In this document: in pieces, positions 37,401-47,324 of the stretch | Numbering within the stretch: position 1 is the first letter of the stretch | Layout of the letters: every line of letters starts with the position of its first letter | Origin: Sphaerolaimus hirsutus | Lineage: Eukaryota > Nematoda > Chromadorea > Monhysterida > Sphaerolaimidae | Length of the DNA stretch: 64,000 nucleotides | Assembly (NCBI GenBank): GCA_964036195.1 | Contig: OZ038451.1 | Location: 16,000,529-16,064,528 of the forward strand | Reading direction: 5' to 3' | The notes under the pieces: model-generated | Told to the model about the DNA's origin: nothing | Databases searched by the model: none | Seen by the model: only the letters and a program-made list of their open reading frames with translations | Translations under genes and position numbers: made by a program

Positions 37401-38041
37401 GTTTACAAAATAGGCAAAAACGGTTGGGTAAATATATCGCTGTTTTTTTAAATATGAATAAGCACATACTATGGACAAAATTGCACAGCACATGAGGCCT
37501 TGGCCGGTGCCTTTCCCGGTGCCTTTTACTTTGCCCTGGTGCTAGCACCTTTGGCACCGGCAAAAAAATGGCACCGCACCGCACCGGCACCGGTGCTATT
37601 CTGAAAAAAATGGCACCGGCACCGGCATGGCACCCCTGAAGATTGCAATGGCACCGCACCAGCACCGGTGCTGGTGCCCTTCGGTGCCCAGCACCGGGGC
37701 ACCGGTGCCCCGGTGCCTTTACATCACTACTAGCGGGTTTACATGGCCAGGGAGCCTACGTCTTGCCAGTGGCCATACAATACAATTTTACCGTATTCCT
37801 TCAATAGGGAGTATACCTGATTCGAGTCACTTAATTGATTTCACTGTTCGAAATCGTACTATATTTAGAGGTTTGAACTTCTGTCAAGAATATCTGAGTG
37901 TATGTACACGCTATTGACCAAAATACGGTAGCAGTCCATGTAAAGCGTTTTGTCCGGACAGGAATGTATTTACCTATGTGCAAAACTCACTCTGCCATTG
38001 GCAAGCACTACAACTAGAGCGACAACCACGAGTTTCATCAT
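34410..38041 (-). CDS. Secreted Gly/Pro-rich repeat protein, complete, 19 exons
   Basis: Exon 1 (37991-38041) encodes a signal peptide, MMKLVVVALVVVLANGR, followed by a GTGAGT donor. Exon 2 (36398-36464) gives RRFGFGGGMRPPMGGQGG. Then come 39-nt exons 36284-36322, 34760-34798, 34648-34686 and 34535-34573, and 48-nt exons at 36162, 36046, 35930, 35813, 35696, 35579, 35462, 35345, 35228, 35111, 34993 and 34872 (lower coordinate of each). The last exon, 34410-34465, ends GEGSGFPQ-stop. Every internal repeat exon begins and ends in phase 1, so any number can be joined or skipped in frame. The full chain is 301 residues, mostly GEGSGRPPMGGQGGQG copies, without cysteine or a membrane segment beyond the leader. 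I do not recognise an orthologue; structural (cuticle, adhesive, matrix) or Gly-rich defence roles are both possible. The gene is convergent with LARGE, with 182 bp between the stop codons. Confidence 0.85.
34535..36322 (-). repeat. Tandem array of 16 mini-exon units
   Basis: Each unit is an exon of 39 or 48 nt plus an intron. In the core (34872-36209) the spacing is 116-121 bp, mostly exactly 117, giving introns of about 69 nt. Exon and intron are duplicated together. All exons are preceded by AATTCAG or an equivalent AG acceptor. Donors differ between units: GTAAGT (units at 35228, 35696, 36046), GTGGGT (34648, 34993, 35111), GTGTGT (36162), GTGAGT (36284), GTTGGT (34535, 34760) and GTCTGT (34872, 35345, 35462, 35579, 35813, 35930). 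Four units (35345, 35462, 35813, 35930) carry a Gly-to-Asp change, PPMDG. Confidence 0.9.
36503..36760. mobile_element. TAGTGATG element with GGCGCC arms, 8-bp TSD
   Basis: A perfect direct duplication GTAGTGTT (36495-36502 and 36761-36768) frames a 258-bp element starting TAGTGATGTAAAAGCGCC and ending TTTTCACATCACTA. It lies in the first intron of the Gly-rich gene, 38 bp from the acceptor of exon 2, so it sits close to the branch-point zone. Confidence 0.9.
36811..37729. mobile_element. TAGTGATG element with GGCACCG arms, 8-bp TSD
   Basis: It has the same TAGTGATG/CATCACTA termini as the GGCGCC elements and a perfect duplication CTAGCGGG (36803-36810 and 37730-37737). The arms (about 36820-37020 and 37500-37720) are instead iterated GGCACCGCACCGGCACCGG. 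The core is ~460 bp of unique AT-rich sequence. It lies in the first intron of the Gly-rich gene, next to the 36.5 kb element. Confidence 0.9.
37791..37928. mobile_element. Short CCGTAT-family element
   Basis: It starts CCGTATTCCTTCAATAGG and ends ACCAAAATACGG with TA at both sides; 138 bp. The interior contains only one weak motif copy. It is in the first intron of the Gly-rich gene. Confidence 0.65.
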
Positions 38042-38682
38042 GATTTTGGTGGTTTTTTCAGGGTGGTGTAGAATGGGGGAAAACCAGTGACCAGGAAATA
38101 TTGCAGTTAGTGTGCACACGCCGACTTTTTATATTGTGAAATTGTAGATTTTTGTAATGAATAATGCATGATAGGAAGACATGCAGTTTATTTTAACAGC
38201 TGATCAAATGTACCGTAGTTGTCATTTTCAAATGCTGTGTTAAAGATAAATATGAAGGCGAAAACTATTGACAAGAACATTTAGCTTGTTGTATACTCCA
38301 GCGACATTACACCTTACAATGAAATATACCATATCCCATCTGAATGAAAGAACAAACATAAAAATGTTTCATCATATTGATCAAAGCAATTTGATGAATA
38401 TGATGAGACAAAAAATTATGTTTGTTCTTTTTTTCAGATGGGATATAGTAGATTTCATTGTAAGGTGTTATGTCGCTAGAGTTTACATAGTTTCTGCTGG
38501 TGTACTTTCTCTATAATATGTATGATATTTGACGATGACAAACAAAAATAAGTCCAGAAAACTTTTCAGGTACTTTTCGAGGCCTCAAAAATTTTATGAA
38601 AAATTACTTCAAATTCTTATACAAAATCGTGGCCACAAAACACATAAATAAACGTGACGAAATAAAAAAATGATGTTAAATA

Positions 38683-38831
38683 CCGTATATCCTCGATTCA
38701 GTCCCCCCTCTCGAATAACTCCACCTGTTAGCTGACTGAGGAAAAAATAATTCCCCACTCGAATAAGTCCCCCCTCAAAAAGTTATGACGAAAAAATAAC
38801 TCCCCGGGGGACTTATTCGAGGATATACAGC
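38683..38831. mobile_element. CCGTAT-type element, GAATAAGTCCCC arms
   Basis: It starts CCGTATATCCTCGATTCAG and ends TTATTCGAGGATATACAG. The arms iterate 'TCGAATAACTCCCC'. It is the same subfamily as 16384-16775. It lies upstream (5') of the Gly-rich gene. Confidence 0.7.
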
Positions 38832-39324
38832 ATATATTTCTGTATTTAACTTTCGTTGACTTTCACAATGAATACACCAGACGTACATCATAAGCAACGA
38901 TGGGTAAGTTCTCCAAAAAAAAAAACTTTCTGTGTTTTGAGTTTTTCAAAAATGAATACCTGTGTTTTGAGTTTTTTTCTTGAAAAAAACTTGAGTAACT
39001 CTGTTTTTATTTCTGTGTTTTTTTGTAAAAACTCGATTTTCCAAAAGATTCGAGTTTCACCCCAAAAATTTCGATTTACAGCATTTCGATCTGGAAACAG
39101 TGGTTTTCTTATAAAATATTGGTTTTACACATGTTTTAACCCCACATAACATCTGTGTATTCATTCAAGTGTCAAAAAGTCCATAAAAATGTCCACAATG
39201 AGGACATCAACATCACAACACCAGCAACAAAATGCCCAGAAATGACAATTTACGCAGTACTCCAAAATTCTTCAATGGATGTGCACTGTATGGAAGACTA
39301 CGGAATTGATTTGAACTACAACTA

Positions 39325-40562
39325 CCATTTACCTCGAAATACCCGCATGGGGGTTTATAATTTCATCAGAAAGTTTTGTAAGGATCATCGAAAATAGTAG
39401 GCATTTATGTAACCAAAACAGGTTATAAATGCATACAAACAGGATATATTTGAAATAAACATGTAGATAGCTACACAACCTCGTACAGTCTATGTGTAGC
39501 TGCGATGCAAATTAGCAGTGATAAATACATCATGTACATGGTCGGGCTGAAAAGTCCCCGGGCAGTGCTCGCCATTCGCGCTAGGGGTAAGCTACGGTTA
39601 AAAATTTTAACACGTTAATATATCAGATCTTTTGAGTTTTCACCCAAAATTTCGCCCCTCTAGCTCCACCCACTGCGGAACTGCGGGGGTTACAATTTCG
39701 GTCATTTTGTACTGATGTACAAATGGTGCTCTAGCTCAACGCTGCTTTAAGTTGTGATCATGAAACTTTGGCTAGTGTAAGCCACCAGTGTTGGCAATGT
39801 GCCAGCACTAACCAAATTTAGCTATGATATCATAAGCCTAGTCCATATTGCCATGACTGTCACTACTCTCACTACCAAATTCATCATTCTGCCTCTACGG
39901 TTGGTCAATACAGGTTAATACAGGATGCGTTTTTCATGCACACTCCTGTTGAACACAGGTAATGTGTCCACTACAGATTAGTAATGAAACACACATGAAA
40001 TTTAATTGACATAATAATTTACTGCACATTTCAAAACAACATTAAAATTACTGCAATACAACACGATCTCAGATGATCACCAAAAACATCCATCACAGTT
40101 CCCACGTTTCTTGCACATCACCCTGCTCTGCATATTAATTTTACCTTAATAGCAATGATGTTGATGAAAGTGTTGAATACTATCAGCACATTGCCAACAC
40201 TGGTGGCTTACACTAGCCAAAGTTTCATGATCACAACTTAAAGCAGCGCTGAGCTAGAGCACCATTTGTACATCAGTACAAAATGACCGAAATTGTAACC
40301 CCCACAGTTCCGCAGTGGGTGGAGCTAGAGGGGTGAAATTTTGGGTGAAAACTCAAAACACCTGATATATTAACGTGTTAAAATTTTATAACCGTAGCTT
40401 ACCCCTAGCGAACATGGCGGGCACTGCCCGGGGACTTTTCAGCCCGACCATGTACATTGGCTACATGATGTACATCATCGCGGAGGGGGCTATTTCGAGG
40501 GGGGGGGGGGGCTTATTATTTCGCCAGTCCATTTTGAGGGGGGTTAATTTGAGGTAATACGG
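39325..40562. mobile_element. CCGTAT-family element, middle of the nest
   Basis: The left end is worn (CCATTTACCTCGAAATACC), the right end typical (TTTGAGGTAATACGG), with TA on both sides. The arms and core resemble the 28.7 and 43.6 kb copies. It contains the 912-bp element at 39539-40450. Confidence 0.8.
39539..40450. mobile_element. TGGTCGGGCTG-ended element, inner level of the nest
   Basis: The long terminal inverted repeats start TGGTCGGGCTGAAAAGTCCC and extend about 260 bp with few changes. The flanking duplication is TGTACA (39533-39538 and 40451-40456), inside the CATGTACAT phrase of its host element. The core (about 39800-40190) is unique and non-coding. No other copy is seen in the window. 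Confidence 0.88.
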
Positions 40563-41278
40563 TATACTTAAATGTCGAAACTTAAATTGTCAAATCCACC
40601 ATGAGATGTGCATGCCATCTTGAATTTTTTTTGTACCATTATAAAGCATGAATACATTATGTACAAATTTACATATTATACATGCTTATCTTATATTGTT
40701 TAGTTTAACTGCATTAATGTGCATTCAACCGCTTCGCTGAAAAAAACACAAAAACTCAAAAAACTTTTCTGTGTTTCCGTGTTTCTGTGTTTCTGTGTTC
40801 TCCAAAAAAAAACTCATTTGAGTTTTGAGTTTTTCAAAATTTATGAGTTTCCGCGTTTCTGTGTGAGTTTCTGTGTTCAATTTCTGTGTTTTTTCCATCG
40901 TTGATCATAAGGCACTTATATTTACGATTCGAGAACCGCTAGCTGAAATATTTTGAAAATTTGAAGGCACAAAAACCCCCGAAAATGAAAGCTATTCCAA
41001 AAATTCTAAGCTGTTCAAAAAAATACAAAAGGTATAACCATTTTGAAAATTTTACCGACCCCAGAAACTCTGTCATCACTACGAGTTCCAAGCACTATCA
41101 TTTTTGCTCAAACAGAAGTCAGCTTTTATTTCAGATTGCACAGCTGCCATGGCGTCAAGCTAGTAAAGTTATGATTTTCAATTCGCTGGTCGAAGCTTAT
41201 GTTAATTAAGAAAATTCACAAAAAAGTTCCATACCAGGAACGGGAAGTTGATGGGGTGATAAGTGGGTAAAATACTTA

Positions 41279-42168
41279 CCGTATTACCTCGAAATACCCC
41301 CATGGGGGTTTATTATTTCGCCAGCAAAATTTGAGGGGAGGGGGTAATTCGAGGGGAGGGGTTATTCGAGGGTTTTTTTTATTTCGTCAGAAATTTTCGT
41401 AAGGATCATAGTAAAAAGTAGGCATTTCCGAACCCAAAACAGGTAATAAATGTGTCCAAACAGGATATATTTGGACATAAAAATGTAGATAACGTATTTC
41501 TTCTAATAGAAGGGCGCCCTTCTATTTTTTTTCGTCAACTTTTTTTACCTTCCCTTCTATTGGGGACGCCCTCCTATTGGAGACTGCCCTTCTATTTCTT
41601 TCGGCATTTTTCCAGCACATTTTTTCACGTTCTCCCAAGGTTTTTCAAGGTGTTACGTCACAGACATTGAAAAGAAAGACGATTCGTAGAGTTCATTCAA
41701 CATCTGTTAAAATAGCACCAGATCAATGGACCAAAGCCACTAAATCGCAGTGTGCACTGATATTTTTTAATTTTTTATGCATTTGGCACAATTCCAGCGC
41801 TATCTGTACCTTCTATTGGGGACCGCCCTTCTATTGATTTCGTGGCCCAAATAAAGTCGAAAAAGTGTACCTTCTATTGGAGACGCCCTTCTATTGGAGA
41901 CGCCCTTCTATTGGAGACCCGCCCTTCTATTAGAAGAAATACGGTAGCTACACAAAACTTTTCTACCTATGTGTCTATTCTATTGTAGTTGCAATGCGAA
42001 TTAGCCGTAATAAATACATCATGTACATGTACATTGCATACATGATGTACATCATTCCGGGGGGGGGTAGTTCGTGGGGGGGGGGGTATTATTTCCCCAG
42101 CTCAATTTGAGGGGGGGGGGTAATTCCAGGGGTGATAATTCAAGGGGGGGTAATACGAGGTAATACGG
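41279..42168. mobile_element. CCGTAT-family element containing a second, different CCGTAT element
   Basis: The outer element starts CCGTATTACCTCGAAATACC and ends ATACGAGGTAATACGG, with GGGGGG/TTCGAGG arms. It is interrupted at 41492-41944 by an element with ACGTATTTCTTCTAATAG termini and CTATTGGAGACGCCC arms. Both are flanked by TA. Confidence 0.82.
41492..41944. mobile_element. CCGTAT-type element with CTATTGGAGACGCCC arms
   Basis: Its right terminus, TAGAAGAAATACGG, has the same last six to eight bases as its host, but the arms are unrelated: the word CCCTTCTATTGGAGACG is repeated four or more times near the right end and about three times near the left. The core is ~230 bp. Confidence 0.8.
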
Positions 42169-42513
42169 TAAATCAGGATCTGCAAATGTCGCACGACTTA
42201 TTTTTTTAGTTGAAGTTGTTGGAGGAACTGCGGGACTCTGATTTCGATGAACGAATATGTTCCATTTAATGCAAAACTTCAGAAGTCTGACGATTTTTAT
42301 TCTGGAAGCAGACAATCATCACACACCGAGATAAAGTTCCATATTTTACGCTTTTATTTGACTGATCGACGAATCAGATCAAAACAAAACCTTCGAGGAA
42401 ATCCCCAGATAAAGCGACCAAACATTTTCAAAAATGACGGAGCCAACAGAACAAGAAATCTGACAAATTCACAAACATGAAATCACAAACATTCAAATAT
42501 CAAAACCCAACTC

Positions 42514-45500
42514 TCAAATATTCCACGGTTGCGGGGTATTGATCGTTTTCATATGTTTCTTCATTTTCGTGCCCGACTGAAACTTATGTTTCAATCGTTG
42601 CTTCCGGGGTATGCCCAACACTGGTTCCACGTTTCTTTTGTACCGATTGAATTCGTGCACCACATCTAGTGGTTCCGATTGGGCGAAATCATCTGCGAAC
42701 GTTATCAGAGGGATAGATGCATAAAAATACATTAGTGATGGAAAAGCGCCAAGAAAGATTGCGCAAAGCTCCGGCGGCGCCATTAAAAATAATCACTATA
42801 CAATGCTGAACTCTAAATATAGTATTTACTCGGACATTTTGTTGAGGGGGGACTATTCGAGGGAGGGGGGAATTATTTAAGGGGGGGTTATTCAAAAAGG
42901 GGAATCGTTCGAGTAAATACCGTAAATCTTCTAATAAGCCCCCACCAGATAAGTCCCCCCTGCTGTGAGCGCGAGGAAAAATTAACTACCCCTCGAACTC
43001 CCACTCAAAAAATTCTGACGAAAAAATAACTCCCCCGGGGACTTTTTCGAGGATTTATGGTAACTAATAGAATACTTCCAGGGACTGACTATAACTAACC
43101 AACGAGGGTCAAATCCAAATCAGGAAACACCTCAGCGAGTTGCAAATTTGGCGTGTTTCTAGCGCGTTCGGTCAATTCCAAATCGTCATCAAATGACAAT
43201 GGCTTGGAACACTGCCAAATGTTGCGAAGAGCATCCCTGGCAGCCAGCCAAGTGGCCACCGTTACCGTTTCACCAGCAGCTAAAGTTAACGAGAATTAAT
43301 CAATCAACGTGATTGAATTGAAAGATAGCTCAATGATTTCTCTGCAGTTCTAACAAAGAGGGTCACTTAGAATATGAACTTCCTAGTTTAATGAACCTGC
43401 CAACTACCAAATTTATCTTGTGGCCCCACGGTTCAAACGTGATCGCAATCCAGAGTCCGGCAAATGTCAGGAGTTCACCATAGTTGTTAAAACGTATTTA
43501 CGTTCACTCAAAAAGTACGTATACTCGAGTACTGAGTAAATACGTTTACGTATACTTTGAACAATGTACCTGTACTTCCTTTTTACGTATACTTTTTGAA
43601 AGTACTCGAGTACAGAAAACGTACCGTATTACCTCGAAATACCCCCATGGGGGTTTATTATTTCGCCAGCAAAATTTGAGGGGGGTTAATTCGAGGGGGG
43701 GTTTTATTATTTCGTCAGAAATTTTCGTAAGTATTGTACTAAAGAGTAAGCATTTTCGTACCCAAAACGGGTAATAAATGCGTTCAAACAGGACATATTA
43801 GAAAGTATCAATGTGCATCGCTACACAAACTAGTCTCTATGTGTAGTTGCGATGCACTTTGGTCGCAATAAATACATCATGTACATTGCATACATGATGT
43901 ATACTCGGCGTACGTGATACTCTGCCCTCGCACTGATTTATGTCTCGTGTTGGAAGCGTGCCAATGATTATTAAATCAAGCGATTTCCGTAAAAATATGA
44001 AAAAAATTCATCGATGTGAATATAAGTTAATGAATAACATTCTAACAACAATCAATTTTGTCATCTTTTAATGAAACTCTCGGACGCGTTAACCATCGTT
44101 GGCACACTTCCAGCGGGAACCACGCGTGCAGGGTGTAAAGTAACCGGAGTATACTTCATTCCAGGGGGAGGAGTATTTTGAGGGGGGGGTTATTATTTCC
44201 CCAGCCCAGTTTGAGGGGGGTTTATTCGAGGGGGGGGGGGTTAATTCGAGGTAATACGGTATTTCAGATAGGTTTTGTTAAAGGCCTTTTCAAGGGAGAA
44301 AAAAGTCTGAAAACGCTAAAAATTTCAAATAACACATGAACTAGTGAATTTGAAGGTTAAAATGGTAAAAAAAGTATGAAAATTAGTGTTTTGAATGAAA
44401 ATTGGGGCAAAATTCCTCAAAAAAACTCTCTTTTACGTTTTCTGGGCGGAAAAGTATTTTACTCATGTTTACTTATGTTATTAAGAGTAAAAGTAAAAAA
44501 ATTAGTTTACGTTTTCTGTACTCAGGGTGTGAGTAAAAAATAAATACTTTACGTTTACGGATACTTTGAAAAAGTTCATTACTATTAACAACTCGAGTCC
44601 ACAGACACCAGAGGGATGATCGCGACAAACGAAAACGTGAATACCAATCCAAGGTGCCTCCTGCCAATTGCCTCCGTTGTGTTGCGATTTTGGGTCAGAT
44701 CCCGACTAGTCAAATGCTCTCCCTGTCCCAATAATTGAAATAAAACCACAGCACAAGTGAGATACCTAAAAAGAAACACGCCAACAGTGCCATTATTCTG
44801 TGGCGCATTTGGCGCATGGTGCAATTTTTCAGCCGCGCTATTTCTGTCGTGCCACCTGGTAACGCTTTATTGCGCTACAGCGCTTAAAAGCGCCAGCTTT
44901 TGAGCTCGCAGGAAAATGTAGTTGTTTACATAACTCACCTTCCCCAATAACTTTCTTGTCCCAAAAGACATTGACAACATAAACTGGAGTGGGAGTCTGA
45001 GCCCCGGCGCTCCCAATCAGCCTCGGTTCGACTTCCTGGTCGCTTTGAAACTCTTTTTGCATTAATTTATTCAAGACAGGGACCGGGTATTTTAGTGCAA
45101 AATATGATTCGATGTTGCAGCCCAACAGACGGGATATCAAAAAATCGCGCGTGAATTTTTCTGCCCTGTGTGGACCCTGCAAAGTTTCAATATTTCCTCA
45201 ATTGATCGCCTACCGTGTTACCTCGAATAAGAGGCGGTTTGGAGTTATGTTCAGTACAAAAGTATTGCATACGGCGCATGGCGTGGGTTAACGGGTGTGC
45301 AACAGACGCCATTATGCGGCTGAGGCGGATTATCGACACGTTTGCAGATAATTATTAGTGATTTGATGAGTTATTTGTGATGATGTCGTCTGTTGCACAC
45401 CCATTGACTCCTGCCACGCACCGTATGCAATATCTTTGTACTGAACATAACTCCATTTGAACCTAATAAACCCCCTAAAAGGCACTCACAGCGTCAATGC

Positions 45501-46770
45501 TCAATGCGCCAATCACCGCGTAGAAAGCGTCCTCCAGTATGATGTCTTCGTATGGCAACGGTTCCTGGAATTTTGACAATTTTATCCGAAGTGGAAAACG
45601 TGAAAAAGTAAAAGTTCCGCAAATTGTGCAAAAGTTCGATGTGACCGAGTATCTGACATCAAAGGAATTCGGCAGAAAGTCAAGGATAATAAATAAGTGT
45701 ACAAAAACCCTGTTACAAAGCACTTGCGGAATCGTTTGTATGCCGGAATTTATGCAGCTTTATATCGAAGATAAAATATATATTTATGACACAGAATTTC
45801 ACAATCCCTATTCAGAAGGGGAGACAACCAAAAGAAAAAAAACGATACTCACATCACACATTACCAAATCGTGAATGCCCATGTTGCGAGCGACTTCGGC
45901 AACATTTCCAGTGTCCGTCAGTTCGTCGCAAACAGTTTGAACGCCTTCTTCCGGAAATTTGTCGTAAAAATGGCGCAAAAACGCGCGCACAAATGAATGC
46001 ACTAGATCGCGACCTGCGGGGACGTGAAGTTTCGCAATAAGCTATTAGTGCAATAAGTGCAACATTGAAAACTATTTCACGCAATGACAAAGTGACAAGA
46101 TGCCGTGGCGCCACGAAAATCAGGACCACTTTACAATCAAACCAGGTGCGACTCCCATACGGTGTAAAGTGTCAAATGTCATGTAAATATCATGCAAAAT
46201 GTCAATTGTCATGACAAATGTAAAGTAATCTTTGTCATGCAAAGTTCAGTAATAATATTTCTCTTTTTGTTTTGATTAACATTTTACACTTCACAGTCAT
46301 GGGACTGCCCCTGGGGGCAACCCCAGACCCTGTAAAATGTCACGCAGTGTCAAGTCGTGTAAAAGGGCAAACGGCAGTGACCATCATAAATACATCGAAT
46401 TCGACATTTTACAGGATTCGGTAGTGACAACTGGTAGAGTAGAGTCAAGTGCCATACAAACTTCTCAATTGTCAAGAAATGTTAAAATTTCAGTAATGAA
46501 ATTTCTTCAGATTGACATTTGAAAAGGCCAAGAGCAACTCTCCGAACAATTCCCAAAACGTACAAGCAAAGCTCCAAAAGCGAAGGCGAGAAATCAATAA
46601 AAAACTCACCACCATTTACAAGGGCCTCTCTATTTCCGTCTATTTCACCTCGAAACTCAGGATTTCCGCCTTGGTAATCAGGGACATTAAGGGCGACCTC
46701 CAAACTCTCAGGGGACAACTGAGGTTCTTTGAAACGGGGCCCAAATGCTGACAGTTCAGATGCATAATTC
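42514..46770 (-). CDS. MRPL44: Mitochondrial ribosomal protein mL44 (MRPL44), 5' end uncertain
   Basis: Exons in transcript order: 46610-46770, 45853-46013, 45490-45564, 44939-45176, 43100-43279, 42514-42692. All phases agree, giving about 330 residues. Residues fit human MRPL44 along its length: YASELSAFGPRFKEP; EEGVQTVCDELTDTGNVAEVARNMGI; LEDAFYAVIGAL; AEKFTRDFLISRLLG; PVYVVNVFWDKKVIGEAAGETVTVA, the double-stranded-RNA-binding-like part; and a C-terminus ending PQPWNI. The family is derived from RNase III, with the catalytic function lost, and sits in the mitoribosomal large subunit. TAG at 43095-43097 just past the fifth exon is removed by splicing at a GTTAGT donor. The exon encoding the mitochondrial leader is not certain; a candidate with ATG at 47135 and donor at 47049 fits in phase but shows no conserved residues. 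The stop of MCCC2 lies only 555 bp upstream. Confidence 0.88.
42733..43065. repeat. Worn GGCGCC and CCGTAA repeat fragments
   Basis: Around 42733-42816 there is a small, degenerate TAGTGATGG..ATCACTA element. From 42830 to 43061 two CCGTA-type palindromes abut: one ends TTCGAGTAAATACCG near 42921, the other starts CCGTAAATCTTCTAATAAGC and ends TCGAGGATTTATGG. Both lie in the last intron of MRPL44. Confidence 0.55.
43624..44259. mobile_element. CCGTAT-family element flanked by TA
   Basis: It starts CCGTATTACCTCGAAATACC and ends TTCGAGGTAATACGG, 636 bp. The core includes 'AATAAATACATCATGTACAT' and a unique segment. It is embedded in a sequence repeating 'GTTTACGTATACTTTGA' (43486-43620 and 44400-44600, inverted), which looks like the motif arms of yet another host element. 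It lies in the MRPL44 intron between exons 4 and 5. Confidence 0.82.
46145..46345. repeat. GTCAAATGTCATG repeat fragment
   Basis: An array of 'AAAGTGTCAAATGTCATG' variants, followed by two CCCTGGGGGCA-like ends back to back around 46300-46340. It belongs to the family at 9.3, 12.9, 24.0, 29.6 and 56.3 kb. It lies in the first mapped intron of MRPL44. Confidence 0.5.
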
Positions 46771-47324
46771 CTGTGAGAAAGGGGATGTTTCTGAAAATTA
46801 TCGCTTTTGTTTTGTTTCAAAATAATTTTTTTGTTGGATATGGATTTTTGTTGGTGTGCGATAAGACTGTTTTATTGATAAATTTTTTTAATCTAAATTT
46901 TCGAGTGTCTTCATAGGACAGTTTGTCATAACAAGACTTCACATGAAGAAAAATGATTTTATTTATTCGTAAGCCGGAACACGAAGACGTGAAATGAAAA
47001 AGCAACATCAAAAATTCTATTAAATGTAACAGTATGCTGGAATAAATACCATAGTTTACACAAAAATGGACACCCAAGCACCGGGACAGAAGCCGAAATC
47101 AATCTGCTATCATTAATTTGATGATAAATGAACATTACCACAGGGCTGAATTACAGCGCTATTGTCATTGAGGGACCGATCGCAAACTTTGAAGTACCCT
47201 GTCCCATGAAATTTCAAACACAGCTTCAAATCACCAGGAAACTGGACGACCCTCAAAGAAACCTGTCGGGTCAAAACCAAATATTAAATCACAGAAAAAT
47301 CTATTTAGGTAACAAAAATCGGCA

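Larger units (their letters stand above)
38895..40903. mobile_element. CAACGATGG element with GTGTTTCTGTG arms, 8-bp TSD
   Basis: The outer element of a three-level nest. It starts CAACGATGGGTAAG and ends TTTTCCATCGTTG. The perfect duplication is ATCATAAG (38887-38894 and 40904-40911). The arms (38910-39070 and 40735-40890) iterate TGTGTTTTGAGTTTTT / TTTCTGTGTTTCTGTG. The middle is interrupted by a CCGTAT element at 39325-40562. Confidence 0.88.

Noticed and set aside
43095-43097. TAG directly after MRPL44 exon 5 taken as the gene's stop
   Set aside because: A GTTAGT donor overlaps it and the next exon (42514-42692) continues in phase to a PQPWNI ending that matches the conserved PWN of the family.
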